Counted from the first letter of the stretch, positions 1-6,684 are shown. The stretch is 6,842 bases of DNA from Pseudomonadota bacterium (GCA_021792815.1 JAJYTX010000151.1:1-6842), one strand, 5' to 3'. Translations and numbers: made by a program. The notes: generated by a model not told the origin, from the sequence alone.

Positions 1-46
1 GCGCAGTGCGGCCGGGCATTTCTCAAACCGCTCAATACTCTCTAGT

Positions 47-50
47 GGAG
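47..50 (+). promoter_or_regulatory. Ribosome binding site GGAG deciding the start at 57
   Basis: GGAG lies six bases before the ATG at 57. It directly abuts the in-frame ATG at 51, which is too close for initiation. The spacing therefore favours 57, giving a protein that begins MFKKLVPVLG, a textbook signal-peptide start. The frame stays open upstream to a GTG at 6, but that start would put 17 extra residues before the signal peptide. Confidence 0.6.
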
Positions 51-56
51 ATGTCG

Positions 57-347
57 ATGTTCAAGAAGCTCGTCCCCGTCCTCGGCGCGCTGCTGGTTGC
101 CGGCTCGCTGGCCGTTGCCCCCGTCGCAGCTGTCGCCGCCCCCGCCAAAGCGCCCGCCCATAAGGTCGTGCAGCACAAGGCCGCGGCGAAGACCACCCAC
201 AAAGTGATGCACAAGAAGTGGCACAAGAAGGCCAGCCACAAGGTGATGCACAAGAAGTGGCACAAGAAGGCCGCCCGCAAGGTGATGCACAAGAAGCCGG
301 CTCACAAGATGGCCATGAAGCACATGGTTAAGAAGGACAAGAAGTAA
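57..347 (+). CDS. Exported Lys/His/Met-rich repeat protein, acid-shock (Asr)-like composition
   Basis: This is a 96-residue protein. Residues 1-28 form a Sec signal peptide: two lysines at positions 3-4, a hydrophobic core, and a likely cut after the AVAA at about 25-28. The predicted mature part is about 68 residues with roughly 23 Lys, 11 His, 6 Met and one acidic residue, so it is extremely basic. Residues 48-86 hold two near-identical 13-residue units (HKVMHKKWHKKA plus one residue) and a degenerate third beginning RKVMHKK. His residues fall at 48, 52, 56 and 61, 65, 69, which would line one face of a helix. No enzymatic domain is visible. Composition and the AKTTH-type segment recall enterobacterial acid-shock protein Asr, a periplasmic intrinsically disordered protein; whether the two are homologous is uncertain. 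Binding of metal or polyanions is an inference from composition only. A strong terminator follows, so the gene is probably monocistronic or the last of its operon. The upstream promoter is not resolvable in the 56 bases available. Confidence 0.75.
   Translation: MFKKLVPVLGALLVAGSLAVAPVAAVAAPAKAPAHKVVQHKAAAKTTHKVMHKKWHKKASHKVMHKKWHKKAARKVMHKKPAHKMAMKHMVKKDKK
198..296 (+). repeat. In-frame 39-bp tandem repeat encoding a 13-residue His/Lys unit
   Basis: Unit 1 (198-236) and unit 2 (237-275) match at 36 of 39 bases by eye. Unit 3 starts at 276 and keeps 20 of its first 21 bases before it diverges. The near identity at the DNA level, including synonymous positions, points to recent duplication within the gene rather than only selection on the protein. 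Confidence 0.85.
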
Positions 348-379
348 GGACCGGCCGGTCATCCCAGGCTGGATGCCCC

Positions 380-412
380 AAGAGCCCCGCCCCGTGCGGG
401 GCTCTTTCGTTT
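380..412 (+). terminator. Rho-independent terminator after the Lys/His-rich gene
   Basis: AGAGCCCCGC (381-390) pairs perfectly with GCGGGGCTCT (396-405) around a five-base CCCGT loop, and A380 can pair with T406. A T-rich run, TTTCGTTT, follows (405-412). The hairpin lies 33 bases after the stop codon at 345-347 and before the antiporter start, so it separates the two transcription units. Confidence 0.88.
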
Positions 413-425
413 CAGGCACTGCCAC

Positions 426-431
426 TACAAT
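426..431 (+). promoter_or_regulatory. Putative -10 box (TACAAT) of a leaderless antiporter transcript
   Basis: TACAAT matches the sigma-70 -10 consensus at five of six positions. It ends seven bases before the ATG at 439, immediately downstream of the terminator. No Shine-Dalgarno sequence lies between it and the start codon. Transcription from such a box would begin at or within a base or two of the ATG. No convincing -35 hexamer is visible at 15-18 bases upstream, so the call rests on the box and its position. Confidence 0.45.
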
Positions 432-438
432 CGAGTCC

Positions 439-2412
439 ATGCAGCCGCTGACCCAGGTGCTGATCCTCCTTGCCGCAGCGGTTCTGCTGGTGACCGTTGC
501 GCGGCGGCTCGGCCTGCCGACCGCGGTGCCCTATCTGCTGGTGGGTCTGGCCTGCGGCCCTCATGCGCTCGCGGTCGTGAGCGGCTCTGCCACGGTGCGC
601 CTGCTCGCCGAGCTCGGGGTCGCCTTCCTGCTGTTCACCCTCGGACTGGACTTTGCCCTGCCCCGGCTGATCGCCATGCGCCGCGAGGTCTTCGGCCTCG
701 GCGCCTCGCAGGTCATCGCCACCACCACGCTGTTCGCGGTGCTCGCGCGCCTCGCCGGCATGACCTGGCCGGCCGCCGTGGTCTGCGGCGGCGCGATTTC
801 CATGAGCTCCACGGCCATTCTGCTGCACCAGCTCACCGAGCGCGCGGAGCTGAACCGCACCCACGGCCGCCTGGCCTTCGCCATGCTGCTGTTTCAGGAC
901 CTGGCCTTCGTGCCCTTCCTGGCGCTCGCCTCGGCGCTGGGGCCTGCGGGGAATCATCTGGGGTTGCGCGATGCGCTGCTCGCGGCCCTCGCCGGCGCGG
1001 TCGCGATCGCGGCGGTGCTCGCGGCGGGACGCTGGCTGCTGCGGCCACTTTTTCACGAGATCGCCCACAGCCGGCTGCGCGAGCTGTTCACCCTGGCGGC
1101 GCTGCTGGTGGTGCTCGCCGCGGCCTGGACCTCGCAGCTGGTGCATCTTTCGGCCGGGCTCGGCGCGTTTCTTGCCGGAATGATGCTGGCGGAGACTGAA
1201 TACCGTCACCAGCTCGAGTCGGCGATCCGGCCGTTTCGCGACATCCTGCTGGGCCTGTTCTTCGCATCGGTCGGGATGCTGCTCGATGTGCGCCAGCTGG
1301 GCAGCGAGTTCGGCCGGGTCATCGCCTTCCTCGCAGCCATCGTGATCGTCAAGGCCGCCGTTGCGGCGCTGGTGACCCGGCCATTTGCGCATTCATCGTT
1401 CAAAGCGCTTCGCACCGGCATCGTCATCTGCATCGGCGGGGAATTCGGCGTGGCGCTCGGCAGCGTCGCGGTCGCGCGCGGGCTGATTCCCGCGCCTCTG
1501 GGCCAGCCGCTGCTGCTCTCGCTGGTGCTGTCGATGGTCTTGAGTCCGCTGCTGCTCAATCACAACAAACGGATCGCCCGGTGGCTGCTGCGCCAGGACG
1601 GGCCACCGCGCACCGCGTTCGAGCGCGAGAGCGCCGCGACACGCGAGATCGGGCAGCGCGCGCACGTGATCCTCTGCGGCTTCGGCCGGGTCGGCCAGAA
1701 CGTGGCCCGGGTGCTCGAATCGCAGGGATTCGAATACATCGCGCTTGACCTGGACCCGGCGCGCATCGCCGCGGCGCGCCAGGCGGGCGATCCGGTGATT
1801 TTCGGGGATTCCGCCGACGAGCAGATCCTGGAGCGGGCGGGGCTGCAGACCGCGACCGCGGTCGTCATCAGTTTCTCCGACCCGGCGACCGCCGTCGGCA
1901 TCCTGCGCACGGTACGCAGCCAGCGCCTGGATGTCCCTGTACTCGTGCGCACCCAGGACGACACAGCGATCAACGAGCTGAAGCAGGCCGGCGCCACGGA
2001 CGTCGTTCCCGAGACCTTCGAGGCGAGCCTGATGCTCGTGTCCCACGTGCTGATGCTGTTGCACGTACCGGTGTCACGCGTCGTACGCACCATCGGCGAC
2101 ATCCGCAATCACCGCTACTCGGTGCTGAGAAACATCGTGCGCCGCGCAGATGCCCGGCCGCTCGACGAATCCCACGAACCTCGGGAGGAGACCCGCTCGG
2201 TGGTCGTCCCGCCGCAGGCCTGGGCGGTGGGACGGACGCTGCGCGAGGTGCGTGACCGCGGTGCGGCGGTCGCCTTCACCGGAGTGCGCCGCCGCGGCAT
2301 CCTCGGTCGCGAGCCCTCGGGGGACACGGTGCTTCGAGACGGCGACGTCGTGGTGCTCCATGGGGTCCCGGAAGACCTGCAGAGGACCGAGAGCATCCTG
2401 CTCGCCGGATGA
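439..2412 (+). CDS. CPA2-family monovalent cation:proton antiporter (Kef/YbaL type) with TrkA_N and TrkA_C domains
   Basis: This 657-residue inner-membrane protein exchanges K+ or Na+ for H+ in ion and pH homeostasis. Residues about 5-375 form the hydrophobic Na_H_Exchanger domain, likely 12-13 helices. FQDL at 152-155 carries the conserved transport Asp (154) preceded by Gln, the form typical of Kef-like electroneutral antiporters. RPFRDILLGLFF (264-275) is a typical CPA2 motif. Residues about 408-525 are a TrkA_N (RCK) Rossmann domain with GFGRVG at 414-419 and an acidic residue (D437) at the end of the second strand, as expected for NAD(H) binding. Residues about 585-655 form a TrkA_C domain. 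Length is normal for the family. I chose ATG 439 because the longer start at 373 would translate the upstream terminator hairpin. Compared with E. coli KefC, the regulatory acidic loop is altered: ESAIRPF here against ESDIEPF. No KefF/KefG-type partner gene is adjacent. The exact ion is not decidable from sequence. Confidence 0.93.
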   Translation: MQPLTQVLILLAAAVLLVTVARRLGLPTAVPYLLVGLACGPHALAVVSGSATVRLLAELGVAFLLFTLGLDFALPRLIAMRREVFGLGASQVIATTTLFAVLARLAGMTWPAAVVCGGAISMSSTAILLHQLTERAELNRTHGRLAFAMLLFQDLAFVPFLALASALGPAGNHLGLRDALLAALAGAVAIAAVLAAGRWLLRPLFHEIAHSRLRELFTLAALLVVLAAAWTSQLVHLSAGLGAFLAGMMLAETEYRHQLESAIRPFRDILLGLFFASVGMLLDVRQLGSEFGRVIAFLAAIVIVKAAVAALVTRPFAHSSFKALRTGIVICIGGEFGVALGSVAVARGLIPAPLGQPLLLSLVLSMVLSPLLLNHNKRIARWLLRQDGPPRTAFERESAATREIGQRAHVILCGFGRVGQNVARVLESQGFEYIALDLDPARIAAARQAGDPVIFGDSADEQILERAGLQTATAVVISFSDPATAVGILRTVRSQRLDVPVLVRTQDDTAINELKQAGATDVVPETFEASLMLVSHVLMLLHVPVSRVVRTIGDIRNHRYSVLRNIVRRADARPLDESHEPREETRSVVVPPQAWAVGRTLREVRDRGAAVAFTGVRRRGILGREPSGDTVLRDGDVVVLHGVPEDLQRTESILLAG

Positions 2413-2418
2413 TCCGGT

Positions 2419-2424
2419 TACAAT
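2419..2424 (+). promoter_or_regulatory. Putative -10 box (TACAAT) before the PEPC-family gene
   Basis: A second TACAAT ends nine bases before the GTG at 2434, in the 21-base gap after the antiporter stop codon. There is no purine-rich ribosome site in the gap. The arrangement copies the one at 426-431 and suggests a separate, possibly leaderless transcript. The -35 region would lie inside the end of the antiporter gene, and no good match is visible there. Confidence 0.42.
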
Positions 2425-2433
2425 CCCGCGCCC

Positions 2434-5148
2434 GTGAGCCGAACCGACATCCAATTCCCCCCCGAGCACGCCGCGCTCAGAGAAGACGTCCATGCCCTGG
2501 GCGAGCTGATCGGAGAGATCCTGCGCGAGCAGGGCGGACAGCCGCTGTTCGAGCTGGTCGAGCTCGACCGCCGGGCGGCCATCGGCCGCCGCGAGGGCGA
2601 CGAGCAGGCCCGTCTCGAGCTCGCCGCCTCCGTGAAAGACCGCCCGCCCGAGCTGGCGCGCGATCTGGTGCGGGCGTTCTCCATGTGGTTCCGCACGGTG
2701 AATCTCGCGGAAAAGGTGCACCGGGTCCGCCGCCGCCGGGAATACTTCCGCGGCAGCGCACATCCGCAACCCGGCGGCGTCGAGAGCGCGGTCGCGCAGT
2801 TGAAGTCCCAGGGTCTGACGCTCAAGGAGGTCCTGGCGCTCGTGGCCGACCTGCGCATCGAGCCGGTATTCGCCGCGCACGCCCTGACGGCCACCCGCCG
2901 GACGCTGCTGCGCAAACAGCTGCGGGTGGCCGACCGTCTGCTCGCCATCAACCCGGGGCTGACGCCTCAGGAGCAGCGCAATGTCTGGAGCGCCATCCGT
3001 TTCGAGATCACCACCGCATGGCAGACCGAGGATGTGCCGCACCGACAGCTCACCGTGGGCGACGAGCGCAAGCAGATTCTGTTCTACCTGATCGAGATCC
3101 TCTACCGGGTGGTGCCGGTGTTCTACGAGGAAATCGCCCACTCCATCGGCAAGCTCTATGCGGTGCCCGCCGACTCGATCGAGCTGCCGTGCATCCTGCG
3201 CTTCGGCTCCTGGGTCGGCGGCGACATGGACAGCAACCCCGACGTGCACGCCAAGACCGTGCGCGAGACCTTTGCGCGCAATCAGCAGGTCATCCTCGAC
3301 GCCTACATCGCGGAATGCCAGAACCTCGCCGAGCGGTTGTCGCAGACCGAAGGCCACGTGCGCGTCTCGGAGGGGCTGACCCAGCGGATCGAGGATTACA
3401 TGCGACTCGCCCCCGGCGCCCGCACGCACACGCCCGGTCGACAGGACCACATGCCTTACCGGCTGTTCCTGACGCAGATTGCCGAGCGGTTGCACTACAC
3501 CCGGGAAGGGCGGGCCAATGCCTACGACGATGCGCGGCAGCTGCGCGATGACGTGCAGCTGGTCGCCGAGAGCCTCCTCGCCCACAAGGGCGCCCACGCC
3601 GGGCTGTTTTACATCAGAAGATTCCTGCGCCGCATCGACACGTTCGGCTTCCATCTGGTGAGCCTCGACGTGCGCCAGCACGCGAGCGTGCTGCACCGGA
3701 TCATCGCCCAGGCCACCGATGATCCGGGTTGGCCGCAGCGCCCCGGCGCCGAGCGCACCCGCCTGCTCGCCGAGGCGCTCAACAAGGACACCGGACCGCG
3801 AGTGGAGCTCGATGCGCTCGGCAAGCGCAATCTGGCGGTTTTCGAGGCGTTCGCGCAGATCCGGCATCGCTACGGACCGCGGTCGGTCGGCTATTTCGTC
3901 GTCAGCGGCACCGAGGGTCCCGACGATGTGCTCGCGGCCCTGCTGCTCGCCCGTTGGGCATCGGCATACGACAAGAACACCAACCAGGTGACGCTCGACA
4001 TCGCCCCCCAGTTCGAGTCGATCAGCGCCCTGGAGCACTGCGGCGAGATCCTGCGCGAGCTGCTCGCCGAGCCCGCCTACCGACGGCATATCGAGGCCCG
4101 CGCCGGATCTCAGGGCGTGCTGATTGGCTATTCCGACAGCAACAAGGAGGCGGGTCCGTGCGCCTCACGCTTTGCGATTCACCAGGCCCAGTCCGCGCTC
4201 GCCGAGACCATTGCCTCGGCTGGCGTACGCTACGCCCTCATGCACGTGCGCGGCGGGAGCATCGCCCGCGGCGGCGGCCGGATCGACACCCTGGTGCAAT
4301 CCGCGCCGGCGAGCGCCATCAACGGCGTGCTGCGCCTGCGAGAGCAGGGTGAGACCATCAAGCAGGGCTACGGCCTGCGGCCGATTGCGATGCGCACTCT
4401 GGAGCGGGCGTTCAACACGCTCAGCCTGGCAACCGCCGGCCGCGGCGCGCAGGCAACGTCGTCTGCCCACGTGGAATGCGCCGCGACGATCGCCGCGGCC
4501 AGCCGCGACGCCTACCGCCGTCTGGTGTACGAAGAGAGCGATTTCCACGAATTCTTCCAGGCGGTCACGCCGATCGACGTCATCGAGCGCATGCAGGTCG
4601 GCTCGCGCACGATGCACCGGCGCGAAGGCGCCGGGCTCGAGGGACTGCTGCCGGTGCCGTGGGTGTTCGCCTGGACGCTCACCCGCCACATGCTGCCCGG
4701 CTGGTTTGGAGCAGGCACGGGACTTGACGCGGCCATCGCGCGGCACGGGGCATCCCGGCTGCGCGAGGCGTGCACCGAATGGTTCTATCTGCGCAACCTC
4801 ATCGACGACCTCGAAGCGACGCTGGCGCGCGCGGACCTGCAGATCGCTGCCGCCTATGACGTCCTGGTGCCCGTGCGACTGCAGCGCTTCGCAGAGGCGA
4901 TCCGTGCCGAATTCCAACGCACCCGCGAGCGGGTGCTGTGGCTGAAGGATGCCGCGGAGCTGCTCGACGGCGACCCGATGCTGCAACGCGCCATCCGGCT
5001 GCGCAATCCGTACATCGACCCAATGAACCTGATGCAGGTGAACCTGCTGGCGCGCTGGCGCGCCGGGGACCGCGCCGACCGCGACCTGTTCGAAGCGCTG
5101 CTCTCCAGCGCGAGCGGCATCGCGCAGGGACTGCAGAGTACTGCCTGA
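2434..5148 (+). CDS. ppc: Phosphoenolpyruvate carboxylase family protein with divergent active site
   Basis: This 904-residue cytosolic protein belongs to the family that carboxylates PEP with bicarbonate to oxaloacetate, replenishing the TCA cycle; E. coli PEPC has 883 residues. Similarity runs end to end. The catalytic His is present (H149, matching E. coli H138), as are R414 (R396), E528 and D568 (metal ligands E506, D543), the GYSDSNKEAG box with K571 (K546), R606 and R612 (R581, R587), R725 (R699) and the C-terminal RNPYIDPMN with R857 (R832). Several near-invariant positions differ: TAHPTE becomes AAHALT (147-152), WHTDEIR becomes WQTEDVP (196-202), GGDRDGNP becomes GGDMDSNP (262-269), HGRGG becomes HVRGG (604-608), GRGG becomes ARGG (611-614), and the R713 equivalent is L739. 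Two inhibitor-site residues also change (R799, S902). E. coli comparisons are from memory. The GTG start has no Shine-Dalgarno sequence, but the protein begins where PEPCs usually do. Family membership is certain; PEPC activity is not. It may be a diverged paralogue, and the symbol marks the family only. Confidence 0.92.
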   Translation: MSRTDIQFPPEHAALREDVHALGELIGEILREQGGQPLFELVELDRRAAIGRREGDEQARLELAASVKDRPPELARDLVRAFSMWFRTVNLAEKVHRVRRRREYFRGSAHPQPGGVESAVAQLKSQGLTLKEVLALVADLRIEPVFAAHALTATRRTLLRKQLRVADRLLAINPGLTPQEQRNVWSAIRFEITTAWQTEDVPHRQLTVGDERKQILFYLIEILYRVVPVFYEEIAHSIGKLYAVPADSIELPCILRFGSWVGGDMDSNPDVHAKTVRETFARNQQVILDAYIAECQNLAERLSQTEGHVRVSEGLTQRIEDYMRLAPGARTHTPGRQDHMPYRLFLTQIAERLHYTREGRANAYDDARQLRDDVQLVAESLLAHKGAHAGLFYIRRFLRRIDTFGFHLVSLDVRQHASVLHRIIAQATDDPGWPQRPGAERTRLLAEALNKDTGPRVELDALGKRNLAVFEAFAQIRHRYGPRSVGYFVVSGTEGPDDVLAALLLARWASAYDKNTNQVTLDIAPQFESISALEHCGEILRELLAEPAYRRHIEARAGSQGVLIGYSDSNKEAGPCASRFAIHQAQSALAETIASAGVRYALMHVRGGSIARGGGRIDTLVQSAPASAINGVLRLREQGETIKQGYGLRPIAMRTLERAFNTLSLATAGRGAQATSSAHVECAATIAAASRDAYRRLVYEESDFHEFFQAVTPIDVIERMQVGSRTMHRREGAGLEGLLPVPWVFAWTLTRHMLPGWFGAGTGLDAAIARHGASRLREACTEWFYLRNLIDDLEATLARADLQIAAAYDVLVPVRLQRFAEAIRAEFQRTRERVLWLKDAAELLDGDPMLQRAIRLRNPYIDPMNLMQVNLLARWRAGDRADRDLFEALLSSASGIAQGLQSTA

Positions 5149-5173
5149 AGGCTCGCCGGAGGTTTCCGGATCC

Positions 5174-5680
5174 GTGAATACCGACATCGCCATCCGTCCC
5201 GCCCGCGAGGCCGACATTCCCCGGGTGCTCGGGTTCATCCGCGAGCTGGCCCGATACGAGCGCCTGGAGCACGAAGTCATCGCCACCGAGGACGACCTGC
5301 GCGAGGCGCTGTTCGGGGCGCGCCGGTACGCCGAAGTGGCCTTTGCGTGCGTCGCCTCGGAGCCGGTGGGCTTCGCGCTGTTCTTTCACAACTTCTCGAC
5401 CTTCAGGGGTCGCCCCGGCATCTACCTGGAGGATCTGTTCGTGCTGCCGCAGATGCGCGGCAGGGGCGTCGGCCGCAGGCTCCTCGAATGGCTCGCCGGC
5501 ATCGCCCTCGAACGGCGCTGCGCCCGGCTGGAGTGGGCGGTGCTCGACTGGAACGTACCCTCCATCGCCTTCTACGAGAGTCTCGGCGCGGTGCCGCTCG
5601 ACGAGTGGCGCACGTTCCGCCTGACAGGTACGGCGCTCGAACGGCTCGGCCGGCAATCCCTGCCGGACTTCCGGGGCTGA
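5174..5680 (+). CDS. GNAT N-acetyltransferase, SSAT/thialysine acetyltransferase-like
   Basis: This 168-residue soluble enzyme is predicted to move an acetyl group from acetyl-CoA to an amine. It contains one GNAT domain: the IRPAREADIP strand-helix start (7-16), YERLEHEV (28-35), YLEDLFV (84-90), the acetyl-CoA pyrophosphate loop RGRGVG (95-100) and WNVPSIAFYESLGA (126-139) with Y134 in the place of the usual general-acid Tyr. The order and wording of these blocks closely recall eukaryotic spermidine/spermine acetyltransferase SSAT1 and its thialysine-acetylating relative SSAT2 (YLEDFFV, WNEPSINFY). A small polyamine- or lysine-like amine is therefore a reasonable but unproven substrate. Translation starts at GTG 5174; GGAGG at 5158-5162 is 11 bases upstream, slightly far. 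It begins 25 bases after the PEPC-family stop codon, so co-transcription with that gene is likely. A 98-base gap follows with no clear terminator. Confidence 0.88.
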   Translation: MNTDIAIRPAREADIPRVLGFIRELARYERLEHEVIATEDDLREALFGARRYAEVAFACVASEPVGFALFFHNFSTFRGRPGIYLEDLFVLPQMRGRGVGRRLLEWLAGIALERRCARLEWAVLDWNVPSIAFYESLGAVPLDEWRTFRLTGTALERLGRQSLPDFRG

Positions 5681-5778
5681 CCCGGCCGCCGGCAGCGGCT
5701 GAACGCGCGCTGAACGAATCAGTCAACTCCCGCGACGGCGTGCGCTGAGGTAAGCTTCCCGCAACGGAGGCACCTGTC

Positions 5779-6594
5779 ATGCAACTACGCTCTCGCCTGT
5801 TCACGGCCCTGGCCGGCATCCTGCTCGCGTTCACGACGGTCGCGGCGCACGCCCAGGCCCAGGAGGAAGGGCAATTGCTGCTCGCCACCCATGTTCTTCA
5901 GGACCTGCAGGGCACGCGCGACCAGAGCATTCCGAGCTGGTTGATGCAGCGCGCCTACGGCATCGCCGTCATTCCGGGCCTCACCAAGGTTGCGTTCTTC
6001 TTCGGCGGACGGCGCGGGCACGGGGTGCTCGTGGTGCGCAAGCCCGACGGCCAGTTTTCCGACCCGGTCTTCATCACCATCACCGGCGGCAGCTTTGGTT
6101 TCCAATGGGGTGTCCAGAAGACCGATCTGGTGCTGGTGTTCACCTCGCGCAAGGGCGTGGCCGGGATCTCCGGCGGAAAGGTGACTCTGGGAGCGGACGT
6201 CTCCGTGGCGGCCGGCCCGGTGGGCCGACAGGCCTCCGCCGCCACGGTGCAGGCATTCAACGCGGCCGTGTACTCGTACTCGCACAACCGCGGACTGTTC
6301 GCCGGTGTCGCGCTCGGTGGCTCCGAGATCAATGTCGATGACGGCGCGGATGCCAGGTTCTACCACCGCGCGAATGTCCGGGCGTCGGAAATCCTTTCGG
6401 GCGCCGTCACGACCGGTAATTCCGCCGCAGCACGCTTTCTGCAGGCGGTGGCGACGGGAGTGGGGACGGCTGCACCGGCCCCCGCCTCGGCTCCCGCGCC
6501 GGCTGCCTCGCCGGCGCCGGCGCAGCAGGCAGCACCCGCCGCGCAAGCCTACCCGCTCGAGGACCAGAGCCCGGGCGGCAACCCGCCGAACTAG
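5779..6594 (+). CDS. Exported SYLF-domain (Ysc84/DUF500) lipid-binding protein
   Basis: This is a 271-residue protein. Residues 1-25 are a Sec signal peptide ending AHA before Gln26, so it should act in the periplasm or at the envelope. Residues about 48-207 are a SYLF domain: IPSWLMQRAYGIAVIPG (51-67), FFFGGRRGHGVLVVR (73-87), the ITGGSFGFQWG stretch (101-111), a GADVSVAAGPVGR segment (138-150) and YSYSHNRGLFAGVALGG (165-181). In eukaryotes the SYLF domain of Ysc84/SH3YL1 binds phosphoinositides; the role of bacterial exported members is poorly defined. Residues about 229-259 are a low-complexity Ala/Pro tail, probably a disordered linker. GGAGG at 5766-5770 lies eight bases before the ATG and fixes the start. 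The 98-base gap upstream suggests its own promoter, but I see no convincing -35/-10 pair. A Pro/Ala-rich frame continues past the stop in another phase (see findings). Confidence 0.92.
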   Translation: MQLRSRLFTALAGILLAFTTVAAHAQAQEEGQLLLATHVLQDLQGTRDQSIPSWLMQRAYGIAVIPGLTKVAFFFGGRRGHGVLVVRKPDGQFSDPVFITITGGSFGFQWGVQKTDLVLVFTSRKGVAGISGGKVTLGADVSVAAGPVGRQASAATVQAFNAAVYSYSHNRGLFAGVALGGSEINVDDGADARFYHRANVRASEILSGAVTTGNSAAARFLQAVATGVGTAAPAPASAPAPAASPAPAQQAAPAAQAYPLEDQSPGGNPPN

Positions 6595-6675
6595 CCTCGG
6601 GCCGGCATTCGGCGCCGCCACGGCCTCGCCCCCCGCAGGGCAGACGCCTGCCGCGCCCGTTCCGGCACCGCATCG

Positions 6676-6679
6676 GGAG
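6676..6679 (+). promoter_or_regulatory. Ribosome binding site GGAG supporting a TTG start at 6685
   Basis: GGAG sits five bases before TTG 6685. No ATG or GTG occurs in this frame between the SYLF stop codon and the first transmembrane segment, apart from a GTG at 6742 that lies inside the membrane segment and has no ribosome site. TTG 6685 is therefore the best start for the exporter. Confidence 0.6.
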
Positions 6680-6684
6680 TCCTC

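Noticed and set aside
6..56. A longer Lys/His-rich protein starting at GTG 6 or ATG 51
   Set aside because: It would place extra non-hydrophobic residues before a normal signal peptide. The GGAG at 47-50 is correctly spaced only for ATG 57.
373..438. A longer antiporter N-terminus starting at ATG 373
   Set aside because: The added 22 residues would be translated from the terminator hairpin (380-406). Family members start close to the first membrane helix, which fits ATG 439.
2074..4089. A 671-codon open frame on the - strand across the antiporter end and the PEPC-family gene
   Set aside because: It is antisense to two strongly identified genes. Its Arg/Gly/Ala/His-rich translation shows no recognisable domain, and long antisense frames are expected in GC-rich DNA with biased third positions.
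4124..4945. A 273-codon + strand frame inside the PEPC-family gene
   Set aside because: It overlaps the PEPC-family frame throughout. Its Arg/Ser/Pro-rich translation is typical of an out-of-frame reading of GC-rich coding DNA.
5650..5699. GC hairpins at the end of the acetyltransferase gene (CCGGCA/TGCCGG and GCCGC/GCGGC)
   Set aside because: The stems are five to seven pairs and no T run follows, so they do not qualify as intrinsic terminators. Such short stems are frequent at this GC content.
5701..5756. Possible promoter with repeated CTGAACG and TAAGCT before the SYLF gene
   Set aside because: TAAGCT is a poor -10 match, no -35 lies at a suitable distance, and the short repeat is no stronger than chance.
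6639..6652. Small hairpin GGCAG/CTGCC between the SYLF gene and the exporter
   Set aside because: It is five base pairs with no T run, so it does not support a terminator or riboswitch.
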